Assembly (NCBI GenBank): GCA_041660965.1
Contig: JBAZVH010000001.1
Coordinates: 310,001 to 374,000, forward strand
Direction of reading: 5' to 3'
DNA: 64,000 nt
Source: Candidatus Gracilibacteria bacterium
GTDB lineage: Bacteria; Patescibacteriota; Gracilibacteria; BD1-5; JAGOOR01
The position numbers and the translations under genes are program-made. Shown piece by piece: positions 20,823 through 31,900 of this stretch (positions are counted from its first letter, which is position 1; the number at the start of each line of letters is the position of its first letter). The notes under the pieces were generated by a model. It saw nothing but the letters and a program-made list of their open reading frames with translations, was not told the origin of the DNA and made no database searches.

Positions 20823-22031
20823 CTATTTTCGATTCCTAAGAAATGCAGGGACATCGAGATCGTCTTGTGCAGCACCTGTATCTACTGGAGCGGAATGTGT
20901 TGGTTGTTGGGATCAGAGAACTCGACGGCCAAAAGATGAACCACTGACTGATGGACGAGGAAGTGATCCATTATCATGACGAGTTGTCACTTGAGATTCA
21001 TCAAATCCTGTTGCAATAACGGTAATTTTTATTTCTCCTTCTTCAAAGTCTGGATCGATAGTCGCACCGAAGATAATATTTGCATCCTGATCGCACGCTG
21101 AAGTGATAACACGAGCCGCTTCGTCAACTTCAAACATTGAGAGATCATGACCACCCGTAATATTGAAAACGAGACCACGAGCACCCATAATAGAGAGTTC
21201 CAAAAGAGGACTTTCAATGGCAGCACGGGCAGCATCTGTTGCTCGAGATTCTCCACGACCATACCCGATACCCATCAGTGCCGATCCGGCATCTTTCATC
21301 ACTGATTTTACATCGGCAAAGTCGACGTTGATAAGCCCTGGTTGTGTAATAAGGTCTGAAATACCCTGAACACCATTTGAGAGAACCTCATCAACGATGC
21401 GGAATGCATCAAGGAGCGGAGTCTTTTTATCGATAATAGTAAGAATTCTATCATTTGGAATAGTAATAAGTGTATCGACTTTTCCTTTGAGAATGTCATA
21501 CGCTTCAAGGGCTTGGTTATTTCGTCTTTGACCTTCAAACGCAAATGGCTTTGTGACCACTCCTACGACGAGCACGCCCATATCACGAGCGACATCAGCA
21601 ATGACTGGAGCTGCACCAGACCCAGTTCCTCCACCGAGACCACACGTCACAAAAACCATATCAGCACCAGCAAGTGCCTTGCGGATATCTTCGATAGATT
21701 CTTCAGCAGCTTTTTTCCCTCGTTCTGGATCACCACCAGCCCCAAGCCCACGTGTTGTAATGGGTCAGATACTGAGCTTGACAGGCGCAAGAGAATTATA
21801 GATAGCTTGATTATCTGTATTGATTGAGATGAATTCGACTCCAGAAAGTCCGCTCTCAATCATACGATTGATAGTATTTTGACCAGCACCTCCACACCCG
21901 ACGACTTTGATGCTTGCGACAGGAGAGATCATCTGAGAAACATTTACTTCCTGTGGTTGAGATATTGTGTCTTTGAGAAAGAGACCTTTGAGAGATCATG
22001 AGCTTTTTTTTGTAGTTTTTGCGGTAGCCAT
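20823..22031 (-). CDS. ftsZ: Cell division protein FtsZ
   Basis: 402 residues. The tubulin-like GTPase has VVGCGGAGQNTINRMI, the T4 signature CGLGGGTGSGAAPV, and NVDFADVKSVM carrying the T7-loop catalytic aspartates. A Pro/Ser-rich linker leads to the C-terminal peptide DDLDVPAFLRNRK, the conserved FtsA/ZipA-binding tail. TGA glycines interrupt it near the start (LSIGPIT) and in the linker. It forms the division ring with FtsA, encoded next to it. Confidence 0.98.
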
Positions 22032-22069
22032 AGTAAGAAATAAGAGATAAGAAAAAAAGAGAAAATATG

Positions 22070-23326
22070 TTATGGGAAGAGCCGTTTAAAGAACCGAGTC
22101 GCAGACTCTTTGACGCCACCAAGACCTGCACCAATTGAAATACGAGGTTTTCCGATGCCACCCGAGCGTTGAGAGAAAATCAGGGCTCCAATAGAAGCAC
22201 TAAATCCTGGATCAGCCACAGACATACCGGTGATATAGTCTTGATCTTCTGGAAATCCTATCGCACATGGGAGACGAAGCTCAGATTTTGCGAGGTCGAT
22301 CAGATTGCGGGCTTTGGAACCTCCTCATACAAATATAGCACCTTCTGGGAGCATGCCATCTTTCCCGATGAGTTTCAGTTCTCGATTAATGAGCGAAAGA
22401 ATTTCTTTGTAACGAGCTTGAGCGATTTGTGAGAGATACAGTTTTGAAACTGTCTCTGTTTCTTTTTTATCCAAACGAGCAAGGGAAATCTCTTCATCTT
22501 TTGGCTTGTTTTGATCACAGAATGTGAGATCGACATAATCAGTCTTGAGCTTTTCTGCGAGATCAACTGATACACGCACTCCGAGGGCAATATCAGAACT
22601 CACATACTCTCCACCGACAGGAATAATGGCAGCATGTTTGAGTGCGCCTTCTTCAAAGACCGTGACACCTGTAGACGATGATCCGATATCGATACAGACC
22701 ACTCCGAGCTCTTTTTGACGACGAGTCAAAACAGCTTCTGGAGAAGTGAGAAGTGAAGGTGAGACATCGACAACATCGATACCGACATCTTTAAATCCTT
22801 TACGAACATTATTGAGGGCAGTCGTCGTAATCGTAAAAATATAGGCGCTGACTTCGAGTTTCTTTGCGCTCATACCGACAGGTGTTTTTACGAGATTTTC
22901 GAGATCTACTGTAAAATGTTCAGGAATAATCTTCAGCACAGTTTGATTTGCGAGAGTAATACCATTTTGTGCCATATCAAGAACTCGATTTACATCTTCT
23001 TGGGTAATCTCCGCAGATGGAATCGTGATCATCGCAGAACTCCTATGAATCTGAATACCGGTACCGGAAAGACAGATACCTACGTGAGGAAATTGTTGTC
23101 CTGCCATATTTTCTGCCTCAGTCAGAGATTCATCCAGATTTTTTTTGAACTCCTCCATATCGAGAATAATCCCCTTTCGAATTCCTCCAGAATGTACTAC
23201 GCCGACGCCGAGGATATTTAATTTTGGTCTGTTGGGATTGTTTGGATCAATAATAAAGGATCCAACGAGCGTTTTGATACGAGCACTTCCAACATCTACA
23301 AACGCTACGAGGTCGCTAACTGCCAT
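22070..23326 (-). CDS. ftsA: Cell division protein FtsA
   Basis: 418 residues. Actin-like ATPase: LVAFVDVGSARIKTLVGS (phosphate 1), GVVCIDIGSSSTGVTVFEEG (phosphate 2) and EGAIFVGGSKARNLIDLA (adenosine motif, GG with the first Gly as TGA). SHS2 (1C) insertion about residues 85-165. The C-terminus FGGVKES...RFFKRLFP is a short amphipathic membrane-targeting helix. It tethers FtsZ to the membrane. No ftsQ or murC lies upstream, so the usual dcw cluster is reduced to ftsA-ftsZ-tmk. Confidence 0.97.
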
Positions 23327-23333
23327 GGGATAA

Positions 23334-23361
23334 ATATTAAGAAGTAGAAGGGTGAATACAA
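23334..23361 (-). promoter_or_regulatory. Putative ftsA promoter, leaderless geometry
   Basis: On the minus strand, TTGTAT (23361-23356), a 16-base spacer, TAATAT (23339-23334), then 7 bases to the ATG at 23326. Confidence 0.55.
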
Positions 23362-23593
23362 TTTTTATTCATTATGGTTCGTATGCCTATGCGATTTATT
23401 TCTGAAAAACCGCTTTGATACCACAATAAACACCCTGTAATTGTAGGAAAAATGGGATGGAATGCAAACCGGAAAAATCAATCTGTAAGCAGTATATATA
23501 CTACACAATAAATATTGTAAAATACAAAATTTGAGAAGTGTGCTTTCTATAAAAAATCCTCCGATTTTTGAAAAGTTTTTACCATAAATTCTC

Positions 23594-25465
23594 CTACATC
23601 TCCCTCGGCAATGGAATAGAGACAATCTCACACGAGTAGCGGATCATTTCAAGGGTTTGGGCAATAATCTGCATCCTTGTAGCACGCTCCTCTGGTGAAG
23701 AATCTCGGAGTTTTGGAGTGTTGACATAGAGAGCGTTGAGATGGCGAGCTGTAGTTGTAATATGGGCTATCAGAAGATGAAATTTGTAGGTTTCAGCACA
23801 TTGTGCGAGCACATCTTCAAATCCCAGAATATCAAGAACGAGCTCCTTATCGTAGGAAGTGAGTGGCAAAGTGCTTGGAAGAGTTGTAGCACTTTTATCA
23901 TGGCCAAATTCCTGAAGCATCTTGGCAAATCGAACATAGGTGTACTGGAGGTATGGACCACTACTTCCCTCAAACGCAAGTACCTTATCCCACTCAAATA
24001 CCCAGTCTCGCTCACGATCCTGTGCCATAAAGGAATAAATAATCGCACCAAGTGCCACAGCTCGAATATCTGAGTCAGCAAGCTCCTTTCCTCGTTCAAG
24101 AAGTATTGCTTTGACACGATCAAAACTCTCCTCTACCACATCGCTCAAGAATATCACTCGCCCGTGACGCGTCGACATCGCTCCTTCTGGCAGACTCACA
24201 AATCCATTGGCTGCGTGGATGAATTCACACTTCCCCGTCATTCCAGCCAAGGACGAAGTCCGCGAGGTGGAATCCATCCCTGTCTCGCTGAACCAAGCTT
24301 TCTCAGCTGTCGCAAAAAGTTGCTTGAAATGGAGTGCCTGACGATTATCAACAAAATATATAATCTTTGACGGATTCCAGTTTCTGAGGCGATATTTGAT
24401 AGCAGCAAGATCGCTCGCGAGATAGCCGTGCGTTCCATCACGTTTTTGGAGGATGCAGGAAGGTAGCTTCGCAGTGCTTGAGTGCTTAAGTGCTTGAGTG
24501 CTTAAGTTTCCTGAACCAACCATTCCTTCATTTTGTATTTTGTTCTTTGTATTTTGCATTGAATTGTCGAAGACAATTCCGACGCTTTCATCCTCATTTT
24601 TGGTTGCAACACCAGACTGAATCAGTTCACGGACCACCGCAGACATCGTATTATCTGATTGTAAATCTGGCCAAGGACCAAGCTTTGGAAGTGGGAGTCA
24701 CTCATAGAAACTCTCACCTATCCAGACATCTGGTTTTGCCCCAAAATCACTCATCACTTCTCGTACTGAAACAAGGCTCGCATCAGTAAACCGTTGCCAG
24801 AGCTTCACGGATGTTTCATCACCATCAGAAAGAAGTCGAAAAGCATCACGGCATTCCTGATCTATCTCTCACTCTATCTCTATTTTCTCAGTGATTTTGA
24901 CATAGATTTCAAGAAGGTGTTTGAGTGGTGCTGTTGAAAAAGCCGTTTCATCTCAGAAATATTTCCAACCTGTGATAAGCTTCCCAAAAATCCCTCCCCA
25001 GTCTCCCTGGTGCATATCGGCCACCACAGTGTAGCCCATCAGACGAAGTAAATTGATAGTTGCTTGACCAAAGAGCGGTGTACAAAGATGTCCGATATGG
25101 AGAGGTTTCCCGATATTTGCCCCCATATAGTCCACTATCACCGTTTCATCTCGCTTTTCCCATACTGGGAGTTTCCATTTGGCGGTTTCCTCAATATATA
25201 TTTCATCAGCGAGAAAAAGATTTACAAAACCTCACAGTACCTGCACGTCGAGAATAAAAGATTGTTGCTTAAAATATTCGGCAAGTGAAGCGCCTAGAGC
25301 TTGTGGAGAACATTTCAGCTGTTTCACAGCACCAAAGATATTCAGACAGATATCTCCCATTTTTTTATCTGGCGGAACAGTTATCTGAAAAACATCAACT
25401 GAACAATCAGGATAGCTGGAAGTCAAAAAAGATTGCAGTGCAGAAGTGATACGAGTAATGTGCAT
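23594..25465 (-). CDS. argS: Arginyl-tRNA synthetase with repeat-encoded insertions
   Basis: 623 residues. N-terminal additional domain, HIGH motif KPLHIGHL, and the C-terminal anticodon-binding DALR domain (TARHLNALYVNTPKL). The KMSKS equivalent reads AMSTRHGRV, so the first Lys is Ala, a deviation seen in some ArgRS. It attaches arginine to tRNA-Arg. Three stretches between about residues 300 and 410 are repeat-derived: an NTKNKIQNE segment, an STQALKHSST segment and GMDSTSRTSSLAGMTG. None matches conserved ArgRS sequence and all stay in frame. TGA glycines occur at several places. Confidence 0.95.
24240..24283 (-). repeat. Palindromic repeat within argS (GMDSTSRTSSLAGMT peptide)
   Basis: ATTCCAGCC, then GGACGAAGTCC (hairpin), then GGTGGAAT; the flanks ATTCCA / TGGAAT pair. 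It encodes a stretch foreign to ArgRS. Confidence 0.65.
24474..24562 (-). repeat. Tandem 8-mer and TTTTGTATTTTG repeat within argS
   Basis: 24474-24506 holds four copies of TGCTTGAG/TGCTTAAG. 24529-24562 holds a copy of the dispersed TTTTGTATTTTG-NTCTTTGTATTTTG repeat also found at about 45564, 57935, 60988 and 62525. Both are translated in frame. Confidence 0.75.
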
Positions 25466-25514
25466 AAAATGTTTTTACTATTATAGAAAAAATGCGTCTT
25501 TTGAAAAGAAAAAG

Positions 25515-25542
25515 AAAAGAGCCACCGTCTGGTGGCTCTTTT
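25515..25542. terminator. Bidirectional terminator
   Basis: AAAAGAGCCACC GTCT GGTGGCTCTTTT: a 12-base-pair stem with A and T flanks. It lies between the end of the PrsW operon and the start of argS and would end the PrsW operon transcript on the minus strand. Confidence 0.85.
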
Positions 25543-25555
25543 CTGCTCTAGATAT

Positions 25556-26605
25556 TTATGTCATTGCCTCCTCGAAAAGTCCATACCGTGTCGTGTTTCT
25601 GAGGTTATGAAGGACAAAAAGTTCTAAAAATAAGAAACCAACTATCAAGATTGTTGAAGGTATTCATACATCACCAGTAGCAATCATAGTATTATAGTAT
25701 CCGTGTAAAAGAGTGGCCACACTCACCCCTCCTACAAAACCTATCCATGTCATCAATGTCGTATAATTTTTCCATCCAAGTGTTTTTTGCAAAGGAGATA
25801 CGCTTCCGATAGTATCGATGGCTCTCAAGAAGGCAAATCGTCATCGTGCATATATCAGTACACAGATCATACTAAAAAATATATGCGAAAGATATCAGAA
25901 AATAGAGCGTAAGATGGCATTATCGCGTATCATACTATCTGTTTGCCCTTGATGGAAGAGATCCATCATATATTTGATATTTTCTGCGAAAGCAAACCCT
26001 GCTGCCACAAGAGCAATACTAAAAATATAATCAGAAACACTTTCTAGTTGCGTCGAAAACGAAAGAGAAAGAGTAAGAGTACCAATCATTATCAATCCTC
26101 ATATAGCGATCAAAATAGTTTGAGAGAGTGGAATACCTGCCATAGAATAATATTCGTATACTATCTTTCCGAGTAGAAGAATTCCGAGCAGGACGATAGG
26201 CCACTTGAGAATTTTTTTGACCAAGAAAATCAGAAGAACGAGTTTAGCAAATTCTTCCAAAAATGCGAGAAAGAAAGTCACTGTGTTTTCAACTCCCGAC
26301 CCAGAAACCACCTTACCATCTCCGAGGGTATTTTTGAGTCCTTGAATAAAATTATTCCCTTCAATATTCACTTTAAAAAAGAAAATATTGAGTTCTTGCG
26401 CCTGTCCTGCATTGCTGATAGACCAGTTAAATGGGAGAAAAATACATGTAATCACAATAATACCAGTCAAGAAAAGTGCTATTGTTTGTGCGAGAGACAT
26501 CTTTCCATACCATTTGAGGATGCTACAATACCCAACTGCAGCCGTTGTAATAATAAGGAGTGGCTGCCAAAATGTCTGAAAAAAGAGCTGAATATCATAC
26601 AACAT
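25556..26605 (-). CDS. PrsW-like intramembrane metalloprotease
   Basis: 349 residues, about nine hydrophobic segments. The three PrsW-superfamily motifs are visible: EEFAK (E-E-x-x-K) near residue 115, AGFAFAENIKYM (F-x-x-x-E-N) near residue 200, and a HGYYN segment (H-x-x-x-N) near residue 305; a further His lies in LSHIFFS. PrsW proteases cleave membrane-bound anti-sigma factors and other single-pass proteins. It is the last gene of a three-gene operon (3 bases after the preceding stop) with two PKD surface proteins, its likely substrates or partners. Two TGA codons interrupt it under the standard code. Confidence 0.8.
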
Positions 26606-26608
26606 ACT

Positions 26609-28930
26609 TTATTGAATTGTATAAATAATAGTTTCTGTTTTTTCAATGCCAGATTCATATAACGCTCGTGCTGTGATATGATATACTCCTGGTGTTCTAA
26701 AAGTATGAATCACACTTTCTCCATCGGGAGAAGGGATATTATCACCAAAGTTCCATAGAATATTTTTTACAGCTCACTGGGTAAGGGCTACAAATGTAAT
26801 CGGCGTATCGACTGCAGAATTTTGGGCAGATATGCTCGGCTCTATCTTGATGGTTTCTTGTGGTTTCTTGATGATGAGTATATATTCTTTCACGGCCTTT
26901 TCTCCGAGATTTGTCACAGCGGTCACTCGTACCTTATAGTCTCACGGCATAACATATCGGTAATCTACAATCCCCTCACCCTCATACGTTTTACCATCTC
27001 AAAATTCGTAGAAAAATTTTTGTATAACTCCTTTTTGGGCTCTCGATCCTGTAGCATCAAAATGAACTAAAGCTGGAGCATATTCATGGTCTAGACGAAT
27101 TTTGACACGCACATCGAGAGATTTTTGTTCTCATTTTACTATGATTTTATCGACATATATCTGTTTCTGTATCTCGCCATCGATTGTTGTGTCTTCAAAA
27201 GTATATCGAGCATTAAAGGTGTACTGAATAGGTAATTGCAAATCATACGACGTTTGAAATCATTTTTTCTCATAGAGACCATCATTATCCATATCCCATT
27301 CTGCCTGTACAAGTTTTAAACGAGAGTTCGTTGATTGAATACCAATAGCATCAAAAGTAAGTACAGATGGTGTTGCCATATCTGGGAGCAGGTATGCCCT
27401 CAATGCATCATCATAGGTATTTTTTGCTACATCAAGCCCATTTTCATCAACAATTTGAAGTGTATACCCATTTTTGAGGGTAGTAAAGAGGGTAGTAAAA
27501 ATAGTTTCTTTGGTAACATTCACTTTATTGCCCAGCGTATCTTCTATTTCTGCTTCTATTGAATACGTACCGGATTTTTTGAAGGTATAATCCAATATTT
27601 TTTCCGTGCCCGAAGAAAACACCCCATCATAGATACTACCATCGATTCTCCATCGAATAGACTTTACCTGCCCCTGAGCAAGCTTTGGATCGATGGTAAA
27701 CTGATATTTGAGTGGGTTGATAGGGTCTATTTTTATTTGAATATCTGTATTGGTGATGTTGGTCTGAATACTTTCTCCGATAACATAGCGCCAATCACAT
27801 GGGTCCGTACTTGTCACATCCATAGGTTGCATTTTCAGACAAATAATGGCAGGATACTGGGTGATATTTTCAGGTGAAAATTGATATCAATTTATCTCTG
27901 GTGTTGTGCTCCCTATGATAGTCCATTGGGCCTGTCCAAGAGAAGACAAATCCGAAGCATCAAAAAGATATATTTTGGAACCATCTTTTCTATCTCTATA
28001 AGAAACCTTCACCATATTTTGAATCAGTATATCGGGAATTTCGATAGTAATCTCTTTTTTATTGCCTCATGCATCGGTAGCATATAGTGTTGCTGTCGTC
28101 TTGTATTGTCCTACTTCCTCAAATTCTCATGGTACCAGCAATGGAGCATCAGGATGTGTAATGGGGAGATCTATTTTTGTATTTTCTCCTGAACCAATAT
28201 CGGGCTCACCATCTTTATTATAATCAATACTGAAAGAGTACCCACGGCTCAATAAAAGACCATTTGTGCGTATTGCTTTTTTGATTTGAGGACTGATATC
28301 ATATCGCACACTTATCGGTCAAATCCCTTTTTTAGGAGCCTTAAAGAATGTCAGGTCTTTGTCCTTCATTTTACTTTTATATCAGAATAAAGTGTTGTCA
28401 TATATGATCACCCGTTCTTCAAGATTTGAAAAATCAATATTCAAAAACCAATTATAGGAAATAGCGAAGAGAGCAATGTTTCAGAAAAAGAGTCCTCCAA
28501 AAAATACCGTCAAAAACCAGAGGAAAAAATGTTTCAATTTCTTGTGTGTTTTGATGACTATTGCACGATACCAAAAGAAAAGAAATGCCGTTCCAAGTAT
28601 AATACCAAAGATACTATAAAAGACATAGATGGTGTATTCAAGAATACGCTGAATCGTGACGTACTCAATGGCAAATATATTATTGAAAAAGAGAGCAAAT
28701 TGTGGATTGAGAAGAATAAACGCACAGAGGAGAATATAAAATGTCATCAATACAAATACGGCAGCTTTCAGATTTTTCCATCATGAGCGGACCTTCGTAC
28801 TTCATACTGAAATATGAATTGGTGTTTTTTCTTGTTCCGGCTGATAATCTGCATCATTCCGTGCAAAAGCAATAATCTTTTGTAACAAGGATATTTTTTG
28901 GGTAACAGATGTAGGTTTTTTTATGTCCAT
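26609..28930 (-). CDS. Membrane-anchored PKD-domain surface protein
   Basis: 773 residues. A cytoplasmic N-terminus of about 55 residues is followed by three transmembrane helices (about residues 58-80, 95-120, 132-155) and an external region of about 600 residues. That region has a calcium-site-like stretch (DYNKDGEPDIGSG) and beta-sandwich repeats. The last two are clear PKD units: KFFYEFGDGKTYEGEG with YRYVMPGDYKVRVTA, and NILWNFGDNIPSPDGES with HTFRTPGVYHITARA. Middle units are weaker (GTYSIEAEI; SRLKLVQAEWDMDNDGLY). It starts 9 bases after the giant PKD gene stops. The likely role is surface adhesion or attachment; no enzyme motif is seen. Confidence 0.82.
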
Positions 28931-28939
28931 AAAAAGAAA

Positions 28940-31900
28940 TTATGCAGTGGGGTTAGTATCCGATGGAGGAAGGAGCATATCGTGTGCTGGATCGAGGAGA
29001 TTTTCTCCAGAGATAAGGCGTTTTTTAGTAGCTGGAGTCTTCTTTTGTTTCTTTTTTGTTTCTTTTTTTGTATTCGAGGTCTTATTCTGTTCTGGCTCTA
29101 TGAGATGCCCTCATGCCCCTAAGAGATCTGTCTCTGGTGGGAGAGCTGATGTTTCATCTTGGAGTATTTTTGGAAGAATCTCTTCTGCAATCGGAGTATC
29201 TGATATTTTTGGTTCAGAAGAAGATATATTTTCCCCCATCATTTCTGGAGAGAAAAGAGACTCGTCCGATGCTAACACTTCATCTGGTATCGTCGCTTCG
29301 GCCCCTCGTAACCAATCTGGAATATCTGCATCATCCGCAAGAGACTGTGAGACAGTCTCTTCTTTTGAACTTCAATCTCCACTCTCATTTTCCACGATAT
29401 CAGAAACTGGAGTAGAAGGTGTTATTCAAGTTTTATTTTCTTCAACAGGAACAGAAGAAATATGTTGTTCATCTTCTTGGGGAGATATATCTGATGAAGG
29501 AGTGATGTCGTCTGGCGATGTAATTGGGATATCTTTTTGACTCGAGGGGGGATTTCACCAATCAGATGTATCACTTGTTTCTGAAGAAGTGAGTATATTA
29601 TTCCGTGTAGAAGCATCTTCTGCATCCAGAACAGGTGTCCGTCATTTTTCAGTGGTCATACCCGATTCAGCAGAAGCATCTACAGTATTTTCGGATGAAG
29701 CAACTGGCACATTTGAGACAATCTCTGGTATCGCGACATCGTCATGTATCCAATCTGGTTGATGCACATCTTCAGGAGATGGAGAAGATTTTTCAGAAAA
29801 AACATCCTCATCTCAAAATGGTGACCCCCCTTCTTTCAGCCAATCAGGAGTTGCTGAGGCATCACTATGCTCAAAAGAGTTCTCCGAAGGACCTAATGGG
29901 GTATCTTGAATAAGATGATCATCATGAGAATGTTCTCCTCCAATATCGTCGTTTCATGCTGTGCCCAATTTTTGGCGGGCATAGGAAATGCCAATAAATC
30001 ACAAGATAGCAAAGAGTATTCCTCAGAGAATCCAGAGCATCAGAGATAATCCGCTCTGAGATTTTGTGATAACCACTGGAGGTATATCGGACGTACCGAG
30101 TGGAGCTCATACCAAAATCATAAGCTTTTCTTCTATCACCTTTTTTACCTCTGCACTGAGAGTTTTATCTGGCTCAACATAGTCATCATAGATTTTTTGC
30201 TTTATCGCGAGATTGGCCTCATAATATTCTGGATTATCCAACATCTGATCAATCAAACCTACCGTGGTTCCATCTCAGAATATTTCTATTTTTTTAGAGC
30301 TTTTTGCGAGGGCATCAGCGATAACTTTTCGAGCCGACTGACGCTCATTACTCTTATCATCACCTTGTGTATAGATGAGATTAATTTGTTCCAATATTTT
30401 TTTCTTAAGCTCAGGAACAAGGGTTGAGCTCGCATCAACTGCGAGAGAAAAAAGTATCAGGGTCTGTGTTCGGTCGGCAGTATCGTACCAGATATCTCCG
30501 AGTTGGTCTAAGAGTTTATTAAATTCGACTCTTTCGCTTTCTGGTACTCATTGGACGAGATTTCGGAGTTTTTCAATACGGTCTTTATCTTCTTGAGAAA
30601 GATTAAATGTCTTAGGATCCTTTGTGGTCGTGACCTCGTCTGGAAGTGCTAAAAAGCTGCGCGTAACACGTATTTGTCGAGAAGCGAGATCTTCACCATT
30701 TTCCCCGACAAGACGAATCCTCATGATAGTCACCCTCTTCGTTCCCTGGGGTATCTGAAATGGTCTCCCATTTCGGTATGATGCCGTTCATTTATTATCC
30801 GCATCATCATTTTTTTGACCATTGAGATCAGTATCGATGTCAATATCCGTATCGATCACATAGTATTTGATCGTGCTGCCACGTGACTCGCCGAGATAGA
30901 TGAAGAGAGGTATCATAGGATCGTCCCATACGATATCATCTGGAGTTTCTATGACATCACCTCCGCTGATAGGAGACAGTATGATGAGTGGTCCTGTTAT
31001 TTTTTTGAGCAGTATCTGATTTTTGAGGTTTCTTTCTAAAGGATAAATGACAGACTCTGTCGTTGAACCGTCTGAGATTTCGAGTTTCAATTTTTTTGCA
31101 GTAGAAGTTTCTACATCAAATACTAGATAGTCTCGATTCTCTGAAATCTTCTTATCATCGAGATACCAATTTACTTTCTGGAAAACACCAGAAGATATAT
31201 TGTACGCGACAATCTTATTCCCTATCATTTGTAGAGTCGCTTTTGGTATGAGACGATTCTTGACGATAATCGTCAATGACTTGGTGGTGGACACACCTTT
31301 ATGTGTCACCTTTACTTTTGGATTATACTCTCATGGATATTTATATTGGAATTCATAGAATGGCGTGGTGGTTTTTATATCATAAAATCCATCCCCATCG
31401 ATATCCCATCGATACTCAGCCTTGTCGGAGATATCGCTATCGAGAGCTGTCCTAACTCCCAGGGACAGACGGGTCGTATCTCAAAACTTGACCTCAGTCG
31501 TATCTGCGACAAAGTTTTCAATAATTGGAGTTGCAAGATTCGTATTGATATAGAGCTCTGGCGTTGAAAAACGTGATTCAGAAACTTCTTTTGTATTTAC
31601 TTTGAGACCGTTGGAATCTTCCATCATAACGTCAAAATAATATCTGCCAGTAATTTTTGGCAACACAAATGTCGTTTCAGGAATCCGAGTAATACGAAAT
31701 CATTGCGCCTGATCATCACGGTCGGTATAATAATACCACGTATAGGATCGTATGACACCATCTGGGTCTTTTGCTCCAGTCATTTTGAGATTGACACGCA
31801 TAGGGTCCATATCGATATTTTCGATAGCAACATCTATATCACTAAATTGTGGCGCGAGATTGACGACTTTTACCCATGCTTTTGAAGTATGAGAAACTCA

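Noticed and set aside
23365..23631. An 88-codon minus-strand open frame in the ftsA-argS spacer.
   Set aside because: It overlaps the argS end, its N-terminal part has no recognisable features, and the spacer is better explained by the ftsA promoter.
24474..24506. A CRISPR-like array.
   Set aside because: Units are 8 bases without spacers, so it is a simple tandem repeat; no CRISPR array or cas gene was seen in the window.
28923..29540. A 205-codon Ser/Gly-rich open frame on the plus strand.
   Set aside because: It is the antisense shadow of the acidic Ser/Asp tail of the giant PKD protein, which continues without TAA/TAG on the minus strand.
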